NCBI GenBank assembly: GCA_965651365.1
Contig: CBFGSA010000025.1
Location: 1 to 26,591 of the forward strand
Source of the DNA: DASSBG01 sp965651365
Lineage (GTDB): Bacteria; Pseudomonadota; Gammaproteobacteria; Xanthomonadales; Rhodanobacteraceae
Direction of reading: 5' to 3'
Length of the DNA stretch: 26,591 nt
A model generated the notes under the pieces. That model had not been told where the DNA came from, searched no databases, and saw only the letters and a program-made list of their open reading frames with translations. The translations under genes were made by a program, and so were the position numbers. Within the stretch, counting starts at the first letter, position 1. Each line of letters starts with the position of its first letter. Of the stretch, positions 6,757 to 13,910 are shown piece by piece.

Positions 6757-7287
6757 GTGAACACACGTTTTCAAGGGATGCCTGATCCAACATTCCCGAT
6801 ACGGTCCGACACAGGCGCGTCGCTTGCGAAGACGGCTGAAGTCGAGCGGCGCTGGATGCAGCGTGCCCTGGATCTGGCCGTGCACGCACGCGATGCCGAA
6901 GGCGAGATTCCCGTGGGCGCGGCGCTGATTCGTGATGGTGAAGTGCTGGGCGAGGGCTGGAACCGCAACATCACCCTGCATGATCCCACGGCACATGCCG
7001 AAATTGTCGCCATGCGCGCAGCCGGTGCGAAGCTTCGCAATCATCGCCTTGTCAATACGACGCTGTACGTGACCCTGGAGCCGTGCGCGATGTGCGCCAT
7101 GGCGCTGATCCACGCCCGGGTGGCGCGGGTGGTGTATGCCGCTGCCGATCCCAAGACCGGCGCGGCAGGCAGCGTGTTCGATACCCTGATCTCGGCGCGC
7201 CACAATCACCGCATCGAAGTGGTCGGCGGTGTGCTGGCCGAGGAGTCCGCGCAATTGCTGCGCAACTTCTTCCGCGAGCGGCGGTGA
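6757..7287 (+). CDS. tadA: tRNA-specific adenosine deaminase
   Basis: Deaminates adenosine-34 to inosine in the anticodon of tRNA-Arg(ACG), a usually essential wobble modification. The zinc cytidine/deoxycytidylate deaminase fold is clear: HAE (His80-Ala-Glu82, Glu as proton shuttle) and PCAMC (Cys110, Cys113) bind the catalytic zinc. GWNRNITLHDPTAHAEI and DPKTGAAGS are TadA-specific segments. The coordinate given uses a GTG start; ATG 6778 is an equally plausible start, since E. coli TadA has about 12 residues before the WMRHAL-like helix, which here begins near residue 33. Ribosome sites are weak for both. C-terminus ends at FFRERR, close to the family norm. Confidence 0.95.
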   Translation: MNTRFQGMPDPTFPIRSDTGASLAKTAEVERRWMQRALDLAVHARDAEGEIPVGAALIRDGEVLGEGWNRNITLHDPTAHAEIVAMRAAGAKLRNHRLVNTTLYVTLEPCAMCAMALIHARVARVVYAAADPKTGAAGSVFDTLISARHNHRIEVVGGVLAEESAQLLRNFFRERR

Positions 7288-7337
7288 TCCGGCAGCATTT
7301 CCCTGCCACTCAGCGAACAGGCGATAGGATGGCGTGA

Positions 7338-8072
7338 ATGGCCTCCGAGGAAAGCAATCCGCGTTTCGAAGCACTCAGTGAATCGGCGTTGCTGGTGCAT
7401 TTCGAGCAGTGCATCGACGTCAAGGTGAATGCACGCGTGCACGCGCTGTGTGCTGCATTGCGCAAGTTGCAGGTGCAGGGCCTTGACCAAGTGATGCCGG
7501 CCTACGCGGGTGCTTTGCTGCGCTTCGATCCCGATCATTGGGCCGGGCAGGGCGATGGTGACCCGCACGCCGCGTTGCGTGAAGCGATCCAGCCCATTCT
7601 GGATGCATTGCCGCAATGGGAGCCCGAAGTCGGCAAGGGTCGGCTGCATGAATTGCCGGTCTGCTATGGAGGCGACCACGGCGCGGACCTGGATGCCGTG
7701 GCCATGCACTGCGGCCTGGGCATCGACGAACTCATCAGACGCCACTGTGCACCCGTTTACCAGGTGGCCATGCTGGGCTTCGCGCCGGGTTTCGCCTACC
7801 TGCTCGGCCTGGACCCGGCACTGGAGATGCCGCGGCGCGCCCAGCCGCGTACGCGGGTTCCCGCAGGTTCGATCGGCATCGGTGGCGCCCAGACCGGTAT
7901 CTATCCACGCCAGCTTCCCGGCGGCTGGCAGTTGCTGGGACGCACGTCGGCACGCCTGTTCGACGCCACCAACAGCAAGAACCCGACGCTGCTGGAACCC
8001 GGCGACCGGGTACGTTTCGTGGCCATCAGCGAAAAGGAATTTCTGCAGCAGTCGGAGGCGAACGGTGTTTGA
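7338..8072 (+). CDS. pxpB: 5-oxoprolinase subunit PxpB (KipI/allophanate hydrolase subunit 1 family)
   Basis: With PxpA and PxpC it forms the ATP-dependent prokaryotic 5-oxoprolinase, which opens 5-oxo-L-proline to L-glutamate. 244 aa. Family segments seen: MLGFAPGFAYLLGLD (near residues 145-160), PRTRVPAGSIGIGGAQTGIY and PGGWQLLGRT. The N-terminal part, ESALLVHFEQCIDVKVNARV, fits the first domain. ATG 7338 has AGGA at 7326-7329, 8 bases upstream. The 3' end overlaps pxpC by 8 bp. A KipI-like kinase-inhibitor role known from Bacillus is less likely, because pxpC and pxpA follow directly. Confidence 0.94.
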   Translation: MASEESNPRFEALSESALLVHFEQCIDVKVNARVHALCAALRKLQVQGLDQVMPAYAGALLRFDPDHWAGQGDGDPHAALREAIQPILDALPQWEPEVGKGRLHELPVCYGGDHGADLDAVAMHCGLGIDELIRRHCAPVYQVAMLGFAPGFAYLLGLDPALEMPRRAQPRTRVPAGSIGIGGAQTGIYPRQLPGGWQLLGRTSARLFDATNSKNPTLLEPGDRVRFVAISEKEFLQQSEANGV

Positions 8073-9024
8073 GGTCGTCCAGCCCGGAATGCTGAGCACG
8101 CCGCAGGATGCAGGGCGCTCCGGCCATGCACATCTCGGCATCGGCCGGGCCGGGGCGGCAGACTGGACCGCGCTGCATCTGGCCAATGCCCTGGTCGGCA
8201 ATCCGGTGGACGCCTGCGCCATCGAAATCACATTGCAAGGACCGGTGCTGAAAGCGCTCGCCTCGCACCGGGTGGCGCTGTCGGGCGCACCCCTGCCACA
8301 GGCGCGCATCAACGACGATCCGTGGCCAATGGGCGTGGCCCGCCTGGTGCAGCGCGGCGATCGATTGAGTCTGGGTGGCATGTCCAGCGGCTGCCGCAGT
8401 TATCTTGCCGTAGCCGGCGGGATTGACGTTGCGCCCTGGCTGGGCAGCCGCTCTTGCGATGTCAATGCCGGGCTGGGTCCGATGCCTCTGAAAGCCGGCG
8501 ATCGATTGCCCGTGGGGCCTGCCGACAGGGTGCTGCCCAACACCTTCGACTGGTCACTGGATCTGCGCCCCTGGCAGCATTCGGATGCGCCGCGCAGCTT
8601 GCGCTTGCTGAAAGGTGCACACACCAACCAGCTCAATGAGACCTCGCGTGGCTTGCTGGGCGATGCAACATTCCGGATCAGCCCGGCCAGCAACCGGGTC
8701 GGCACGCGACTTGATGGCCCCGAATTGCGCTTGATCAAGCCCCTGGAGATCATCAGCACCGGCAGCGTTGCCGGCAGCATGCAGCTGCCACCCGGGGGCC
8801 AGCCCATCGTGCTGGGCTGCGAGCATCCGGTCAGTGGCGGCTACCCGCGCATCGCGCAAGTGATCGAAGCCGATCTGCCGCGCCTGGCGCAGTGTCGGCC
8901 GGGTGATGAAGTCCGTTTCGAATGGGTGGACATGGCCACGGCGCTCGACGCGCGGCGCGCGCAGCGACAACTGATCGAACAGATTGAATTGCAGATTCGC
9001 CAGCGACTGGAGCAGGCGGCATGA
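8065..9024 (+). CDS. pxpC: 5-oxoprolinase subunit PxpC (biotin-dependent carboxyltransferase-like)
   Basis: 319 aa, KipA/allophanate hydrolase subunit 2 family; works with PxpB in the phosphorylation/ring-opening step on 5-oxoproline. Seen: VVQPGMLSTPQDAGRSGHAHLGIG at the N-terminus (described in two parts: QPGMLSTPQDAGR then the GIGRAGAAD segment), SYLAVAGGIDV, SNRVGTRLDG, ISTGSVAGSMQLPPGGQPI and GGYPRIAQV, all family hallmarks. The start is GTG 8065 with GGAGG (8054-8058) 6 bases upstream. It lies inside the end of pxpB (8-bp overlap), and the stop overlaps pxpA by 4 bp, so the three subunits are tightly coupled. The long open frame upstream of 8065 is only the pxpB shadow. Confidence 0.94.
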   Translation: MFEVVQPGMLSTPQDAGRSGHAHLGIGRAGAADWTALHLANALVGNPVDACAIEITLQGPVLKALASHRVALSGAPLPQARINDDPWPMGVARLVQRGDRLSLGGMSSGCRSYLAVAGGIDVAPWLGSRSCDVNAGLGPMPLKAGDRLPVGPADRVLPNTFDWSLDLRPWQHSDAPRSLRLLKGAHTNQLNETSRGLLGDATFRISPASNRVGTRLDGPELRLIKPLEIISTGSVAGSMQLPPGGQPIVLGCEHPVSGGYPRIAQVIEADLPRLAQCRPGDEVRFEWVDMATALDARRAQRQLIEQIELQIRQRLEQAA

Positions 9025-9797
9025 CACCATACATCGACCTCAATTGCGACATGGGCGAATCCTACGGTGCCTGGACCATGGGCGCCGACGCTGAAGTGAT
9101 GCCGTGGGTCACCTCGGTCAACATCGCCTGCGGCTTCCACGCCGGCGATCCGGTGACGATGCGCAAAACCGTGACCGCCGCCGCCGAGGCTGGCGTGGCC
9201 ATCGGGGCTCATGTGGCCTTGCCCGATCTGGCCGGCTTTGGTCGCCGCGCCATGGCGGTGTCGGCCAGCGAGGTCCATGCCATGACGGTCGTGCAGATCG
9301 GTGCACTGATGGCCATGGCCACAACCGTTGGTGCAAGACTGACGCACGTCAAACCGCACGGCGCGCTGTATCACATGGCCGAGCATCAGCCGGACATCGC
9401 CGATGCGCTGGTCGATGCGATCGCCGCGGTGGACCGCAGCTTGCGCGTGGTGGGCCTGGCCGACGGCGCACTGGTCGGTGCGGCTGAGGAGGCCGGCATG
9501 CGCGCCGGCAACGAGGCCTTTGTCGACCGCCGCTACCGCCATGACGGCGGACTGGTGCCACGGGGCGAGGACGGTGCCGTCATCGACGATCCGCAACAGG
9601 CCCTGGCCCAGGCGCTGGAGCTGGTCAGGGCAGGGCGCGCGCCACTGTCCGATGGCGGTCATGTGGAAGTGCATGCCGACACCCTGTGCATCCACGGCGA
9701 CCGGCACGATGCCGCTGCCTTTGCCCGCCATATCCACGAAGGTTTGCGCCAAGCGGGGGTTGAATTGCGTGCGCCCAGACGCAATCTCGACCAGTGA
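9021..9797 (+). CDS. pxpA: 5-oxoprolinase subunit PxpA (LamB/YcsF family)
   Basis: 258 aa; the metal-dependent amidohydrolase-like subunit of 5-oxoprolinase. Seen: IDLNCDMGESYGAW at the N-terminus, SVNIACGFHAGDP, GAHVALPDLAGFGRR, HVKPHGALYHM, and ADGALVGAAEEAG / EAFVDRRYRHDGGLVPR in the C-terminal half. These are the conserved LamB/YcsF blocks. One deviation: the block usually reading AHPSYPDLxGFGRR is AHVALPDLAGFGRR here. The gene ends the pxpBCA operon; the GST gene follows after 19 bp. 5-oxoproline forms spontaneously from glutamine and from glutathione turnover, so this unit is a metabolite-repair system. Confidence 0.95.
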   Translation: MTPYIDLNCDMGESYGAWTMGADAEVMPWVTSVNIACGFHAGDPVTMRKTVTAAAEAGVAIGAHVALPDLAGFGRRAMAVSASEVHAMTVVQIGALMAMATTVGARLTHVKPHGALYHMAEHQPDIADALVDAIAAVDRSLRVVGLADGALVGAAEEAGMRAGNEAFVDRRYRHDGGLVPRGEDGAVIDDPQQALAQALELVRAGRAPLSDGGHVEVHADTLCIHGDRHDAAAFARHIHEGLRQAGVELRAPRRNLDQ

Positions 9798-9816
9798 ACC
9801 CGAAAGGACAAAAAAC

Positions 9817-10503
9817 ATGATCGAACTCCACTACTGGCCCACACCCAACGGCCACAAGGTCACGATGTTCCTGGAAGAGACCGGCCTGGAATACACCATC
9901 AAGCCAGTCGATATCGGGGCCGGTGACCAATTCAAGGCGGAGTTTCTGGCAATCGCGCCCAACAACAAGATGCCCGCCATCGTTGACCTTGATCCGGTCG
10001 ACGGTGGCGAGCCGATCAATGTGTTCGAGTCGGGTGCGATTCTGCAGTATCTGGCCGAGAAGTCCCGTCAACTGATTCCCGCCGACATGCGCGCGCACAA
10101 GACCGTGCTGGAGTGGCTGTACTGGCAGGTCGGCAGTCTCGGCCCGATGCTGGGTCAGCACCATCACTTCACCAGCTACGCGCCGGAAAAGATTCCCTAC
10201 GCCATCGAGCGTTACGAGAAGGAAACCGCGCGGCTGTACCGGGTGCTCGACAAGCACCTGGAAGGCCGTGCCTTCATTGCCGGTGACGAGTACAGCATTG
10301 CCGACATTGCCTGCTACCCGTGGATCGCGACCGGCGACTTTCATGGCCAGGATATGGGCCGCCTCGCCAACCTCATGACCTGGTGCGAACGCATTGCCGC
10401 GCGTCCTGCCACGAAGAACGCCTACGCCATTGGCGAAAAATACGTCAGCCGCGCCAGCGACGAGGACCGCAACAAAAACCTGTTCGGCGAGCGCAGCGTC
10501 TGA
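9817..10503 (+). CDS. Glutathione S-transferase, YfcG/Ure2p-like (Nu class)
   Basis: 228 aa cytosolic GST. The thioredoxin-like N-terminal domain (about 1-85) has WPTPNGHKVTMFLEE at the active-site loop, NNKMPAIVD with the cis-Pro, and FESGAILQYLAEK, which binds the glutathione gamma-glutamyl part. The helical C-terminal domain includes GSLGPMLGQ, HLEGRAFIAGDEYSIADIA and YPWI. TPNG at the loop and GPMLGQ are typical of the YfcG/YghU/Ure2p group, which has disulfide-bond reductase activity. ATG 9817 has AAAGGA (9803-9808) 8 bases upstream. Only 19 bp separate it from pxpA, so cotranscription with the oxoprolinase genes is likely; both touch glutathione metabolism, but the functional link is inferred. 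Confidence 0.93.
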   Translation: MIELHYWPTPNGHKVTMFLEETGLEYTIKPVDIGAGDQFKAEFLAIAPNNKMPAIVDLDPVDGGEPINVFESGAILQYLAEKSRQLIPADMRAHKTVLEWLYWQVGSLGPMLGQHHHFTSYAPEKIPYAIERYEKETARLYRVLDKHLEGRAFIAGDEYSIADIACYPWIATGDFHGQDMGRLANLMTWCERIAARPATKNAYAIGEKYVSRASDEDRNKNLFGERSV

Positions 10504-10538
10504 CAGCGCGAGAGGCGCAAATGCAGTAGGATTGCCCC

Positions 10539-10919
10539 ATGACCCGTCCGGCCCACAAGCTTCTCCTGTGCCGCTGGCGCACGCTTCGTGTGCTGGCTGC
10601 ATTGGCATGGCTTGCGATGGTTGCCATGCCGGCCATGATGCCAGCCCATGCTGCCGAGATGTCGGCACCGCCGGCGGATACGAGCAGCACCATGCAGCAC
10701 GGCACACCCGAGCTGATGGCTGGCTGTTGTGAGGGCGCTGCGGGTCAACATGCAGACAGCCACGGCTGTCACTGCGCGGTCACATGCGGTGCGTGTGTGG
10801 TCTTGCCTGTCACCGGCCTGATCGCCGAACTGTGGCCCGCACTGCCCGAATGGCAGGCCACGCCTCCCGCCTTGGCAATGCAATCGTCGAGTCCGCCATA
10901 CCGCCCTCCACGGGTCTGA
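10539..10919 (+). CDS. copL: CopL-like secreted Cys/His-rich protein upstream of copA
   Basis: 126 aa with an N-terminal hydrophobic export signal (LRVLAALAWLAMVAMP; possible cleavage after AHA near residue 38). The mature part carries a metal-binding-like cluster: Cys63-Cys64, His71, His75, Cys77-His-Cys79, Cys83 and Cys86. Position directly before copAB, small size and Cys/His content match CopL of Xanthomonas, which is needed for copper-induced expression of copAB. DUF2946-type proteins look alike, and I assign the name mainly by context. AGGA (10528-10531) lies 7 bases before the ATG. The GST gene ends 35 bp upstream, so a promoter would have to lie largely in its 3' end. No copRS regulators are in the window. 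Confidence 0.65.
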   Translation: MTRPAHKLLLCRWRTLRVLAALAWLAMVAMPAMMPAHAAEMSAPPADTSSTMQHGTPELMAGCCEGAAGQHADSHGCHCAVTCGACVVLPVTGLIAELWPALPEWQATPPALAMQSSSPPYRPPRV

Positions 10920-10941
10920 ATCTCCCCATTGATGGCTGTGA

Positions 10942-10960
10942 CTTCGGCTCTGTGCCGAAG
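10942..10960 (+). promoter_or_regulatory. Hairpin in the copL-copA spacer
   Basis: A perfect 7-bp stem CTTCGGC / GCCGAAG with a 5-base loop (10949-10953) lies 22 bases after the copL-like stop and 43 bases before the copA ATG. No T-run follows, so it is not a standard Rho-independent terminator. It might affect copA translation, mRNA stability or processing. Confidence 0.5.
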
Positions 10961-11003
10961 CGTCTTGTCGTGCGCCGAGCGCGCGATGCAACGGAGATTC
11001 CAG

Positions 11004-12755
11004 ATGAAACACCTCATATACCGGTTGCCGCAGTTGTCGCGGCGACGCTTTGTACAGGGCCTGGCGCTGGGTGGCGCTGCCGCCAGCCTCGGCCTGCTGC
11101 GCACCGCGCGAGCCGAAGCCCGATCCTTGTCCGGAAATCAGCTCAAGCCGCTGTCCGGCAGCACTTTTGACCTCACGATTGGCCAGACGCCGGTCAATTT
11201 CACCGGTCGTGCACGCAGCGCGACCACTATAAACGGCGGCGTGCCCGGCCCGCTGCTGCACTGGAAACAGGGCGACACCGTCACCCTGAAGGTGCGCAAC
11301 ACCCTGCCGGTGCCCACTTCAATCCACTGGCACGGCATCCTGTTGCCGACGGACATGGATGGCGTGCCGGGCCTCAGCTTTCCCGGCATTGCCCCCGGTG
11401 AGACCTTCACCTACCGCTTCCCGGTAAAGCAGAGCGGGACCTACTGGTACCACAGCCACTCGGGCTTCCAGGAGCAGACCGGTGTCTACGGCCCGCTGGT
11501 GATCGAGCCGACCGGCGGCGAGCGCCATCCGGTCGACCGCGAACACGTGATCGTGCTCAGCGACTGGACCGACGAGGACCCGAGCGACCTGTTCGGCATC
11601 CTCAAGAAGCAGAGTGATTTCTACAACTTTGCCGAACCCACGGCGCCGGAGTTCTTGCGTGACATCAAGCAACAAGGTCTCGACAAGGCCCTGGCGAAGC
11701 GGCGCATGTGGAACCGGATGCGCATGAGCCCGGCCGATCTGGCCGATGTCTCGGGGCATACCTACACCTTCCTGATGAACGGCAATACCCCGGCCGCCAA
11801 TTGGACCGGCCTGTTCGAGCCCGGTGAAAAGGTCCGTCTGCGCTTCATCAACGGCTCGGCCATGAGCTTTTTCGACGTGCGCATTCCAGGCCTGAAGATG
11901 ATGGTGGTCGCCGCCGATGGTCAGGATGTCGAACCGGTGACGGTGGACGAGTTCCGCATTGGGGTGGCCGAGACCTATGATGTGATCGTGGAACCAGAAG
12001 ATGATCGCGCATATACCCTGTTTGCTGCCTCCATGGACCGGACCGGCTATGCGCGCGGCACGCTGACGCCACGCCCGGGCATGCAAGCCGAGGTGCCCGA
12101 CATGGATCCGCGTGCGCGTCTGGCGATGGCCGACATGATGGGTGCAATGACCATGGGTGACGGGCATGGCGGACATGACGGGCACGACATGGCCGAAATG
12201 TCGCACGGCGACGACAGCGCGGGGGCAGGGCGTGGCATGGCACATCATGCACGCACCGAGTACGGGCCCGGCACGGACATGCGCGTGGACATGCCGCGCG
12301 ACAACATTGACGACCCGGGCATCGGCCTGCGCGACAACGGCCGCCGGGTACTCACCTACGCCGACCTGCACACGATCGGCGGGCCGCTTGACGCACGTGA
12401 ACCCGGCCGCGAGATCGAGCTGCACCTGACCGGCAACATGCACCGCTACATGTGGTCCTTCGACGGGCAGAAGTTCGCCGATGCGCATCCGCTGCATTTT
12501 CGCTACGGCGAGCATCTGCGGGTGACCCTGGTCAACGACACCATGATGACCCACCCGATCCACCTGCACGGCATGTGGAGCGAGCTGGAAAACCCCGTCG
12601 GCGACTTCCAGGTGCGCAAGCACACCATCAGCGTGCAGCCGACGCAGCGCGTCAGCTACCGGGTCAAGGTCGATGCCAGGGGACGCTGGGCCTACCACTG
12701 CCACCTGCTGTATCACATGGAAGCGGGCATGTTCCGCGAGGTAGTGGTGTCATGA
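11004..12755 (+). CDS. copA: Copper-resistance multicopper oxidase CopA
   Basis: 583 aa periplasmic multicopper oxidase, thought to oxidise Cu(I) to the less toxic Cu(II) and to bind copper. A Tat signal is seen: SRRRFVQG (residues 12-19) and a hydrophobic stretch to about 37, so it is exported folded with copper. Copper ligands: HWHG (108-111), YWYHSH (147-152), HPIHLHG near residue 520, and the terminal HCHLLYHMEAGM (565-576) with the type 1 Cys566 and axial Met576. A Met/His/Asp/Gly-rich insert at about 374-415 (GHGGHDGHDMAEM) probably binds additional copper. ATG 11004 is chosen because CGGAGA lies 7 bases upstream and the Tat motif then falls at the right place. It overlaps copB by 4 bp. 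Confidence 0.96.
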   Translation: MKHLIYRLPQLSRRRFVQGLALGGAAASLGLLRTARAEARSLSGNQLKPLSGSTFDLTIGQTPVNFTGRARSATTINGGVPGPLLHWKQGDTVTLKVRNTLPVPTSIHWHGILLPTDMDGVPGLSFPGIAPGETFTYRFPVKQSGTYWYHSHSGFQEQTGVYGPLVIEPTGGERHPVDREHVIVLSDWTDEDPSDLFGILKKQSDFYNFAEPTAPEFLRDIKQQGLDKALAKRRMWNRMRMSPADLADVSGHTYTFLMNGNTPAANWTGLFEPGEKVRLRFINGSAMSFFDVRIPGLKMMVVAADGQDVEPVTVDEFRIGVAETYDVIVEPEDDRAYTLFAASMDRTGYARGTLTPRPGMQAEVPDMDPRARLAMADMMGAMTMGDGHGGHDGHDMAEMSHGDDSAGAGRGMAHHARTEYGPGTDMRVDMPRDNIDDPGIGLRDNGRRVLTYADLHTIGGPLDAREPGREIELHLTGNMHRYMWSFDGQKFADAHPLHFRYGEHLRVTLVNDTMMTHPIHLHGMWSELENPVGDFQVRKHTISVQPTQRVSYRVKVDARGRWAYHCHLLYHMEAGMFREVVVS

Positions 12756-13735
12756 AGCGTACTGGATTTGCCATCACGCTCGTACTCGGCGCATGGCTGC
12801 TGCTGGGCGCTGTGCCGACGCGGGCGCAGGACCACTCGAGTTCCGATCACGGCCAGCACACCACGCACGCGGCCAATCACGAGCAGCACAAACATTCGGC
12901 CACCGCCGCGCCGCAGCACCAACACGGCGACAGTGCAATGGATCACTCGAAGAAGAATCACTCCGGGAACGAACCTGCAGAAATGGATCATTCCGGCATG
13001 GACAAGGACTCGATGCAGGGCGGCAGCGCACCGCCCGACGCGCGTGATCCGGACTACTCCGACGGCATCCGCTTTCAGCCGGACAACGACGCTCACATGA
13101 TGGGTACGGCGCGCTACGCCATGCTGCTGGTTGATCGACTGGAGTATTTCGACACCGGTGACGAGCACGGTGCGGCGCTGGACGCCGAGGGCTGGTACGG
13201 CGGCGACCTCGACAAGTTGTGGTGGAAGCTGGAGGGCGAGCACGCCGTCGGCAGGCTCGAGGACTACCGCGCCGAGGCGCTGTGGTCACATGCGATCAGT
13301 GCCTACTTCGATACCCAGCTCGGCCTGCGCCATGACGGCGGTGCCGGGCCGGCTCGCAACTGGGCCGCGTTCGGCATCCAGGGCCTGGCCCCGTACTGGT
13401 TCGAAGTCTCGGCGACGGCGTACGTGGGGCAGGGCGGGCGCACGGCAGCACGCTTCGAGGCCGAATACGAAATCCTCCTCACCCAGCGCCTGATCCTGCA
13501 ACCGAAGCTGGAACTCAGTGCCTACGGCAAGGATGATCCGGCCCGCGGCATCGGCAGCGGCCTGAGCGATGCCAGCGTCGGCCTGCGCCTGCGCTATGAA
13601 ATCCGTCGCCGGTTTGCGCCGTACCTGGGCATCCAATGGCAACACCGCTTCGGTGGCACCGCTGAGCTGGCCCGGCAGTCCGGTGCCCCGGTGTCCGAGC
13701 ACCAGTGGGTTGCCGGTGTGCGCTTCTGGTTCTGA
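12752..13735 (+). CDS. copB: Outer-membrane copper-resistance protein CopB
   Basis: 327 aa. Signal peptide at about 1-25 (ending VPTRAQ), then a His/Met-rich segment (about 27-90) with several DHS/MDHS units (MDHSKKNH, MDHSGMDKDSM) suited to binding copper. It is followed by the conserved CopB domain, predicted to be a beta-barrel in the outer membrane (MLLVDRLEY, WWKLEGEH, AEALWSHAISAYFDTQ, GVRFWF at the C-terminus ending in Phe). The ATG overlaps the copA stop (ATGA), indicating coupled translation, and the two act together in copper detoxification. No copC or copD follows; the next gene is convergent. Confidence 0.95.
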   Translation: MKRTGFAITLVLGAWLLLGAVPTRAQDHSSSDHGQHTTHAANHEQHKHSATAAPQHQHGDSAMDHSKKNHSGNEPAEMDHSGMDKDSMQGGSAPPDARDPDYSDGIRFQPDNDAHMMGTARYAMLLVDRLEYFDTGDEHGAALDAEGWYGGDLDKLWWKLEGEHAVGRLEDYRAEALWSHAISAYFDTQLGLRHDGGAGPARNWAAFGIQGLAPYWFEVSATAYVGQGGRTAARFEAEYEILLTQRLILQPKLELSAYGKDDPARGIGSGLSDASVGLRLRYEIRRRFAPYLGIQWQHRFGGTAELARQSGAPVSEHQWVAGVRFWF

Positions 13736-13760
13736 GCGCTGCTTGTTGCCAACGTTTGTC

Positions 13761-13873
13761 GTCATTCTGCGTCCAGCGAAGCGGAGTCGCAGAGTCTTTG
13801 CCCGGAAAGGCGAAGGTCCTTCGTGCATTGGATTCTGCGACTCCAGTCGCGGCGCGACTTCCGCGCAGAAAGA
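13761..13873. repeat. Complex inverted-repeat block between convergent copB and porin genes
   Basis: Several nested palindromes: 11-bp arms GGAGTCGCAGA (13783-13793) and TCTGCGACTCC (13834-13844); CGAAGG-T-CCTTCG (13811-13823); AGTCGCG-G-CGCGACT (13845-13859). ATTCTGCG occurs near both ends (13764 and 13832), and GCGCAGAA closes the block at 13863-13870. This looks like a REP/small mobile palindromic element and may also act as a two-way terminator. No gene is seen between 13736 and 13910. Confidence 0.65.
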
Positions 13874-13910
13874 CGAGTCATGGGGCACTTCATCTGCTTG
13901 TGGGCATTGG

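Noticed and set aside
5482..7374. A 630-codon minus-strand open frame
   Set aside because: Antisense to the seven-helix gene, doxX, and tadA, which are all supported by motifs or ribosome sites. Its translation shows no domain.
9625..10707. A 360-codon minus-strand frame opposite pxpA, GST and copL
   Set aside because: Shadow of strongly supported plus-strand genes.
11319..12716. A 465-codon minus-strand frame opposite copA
   Set aside because: Translation is His/Val/Gly-rich because it mirrors the metal-binding codons of copA; no independent support.
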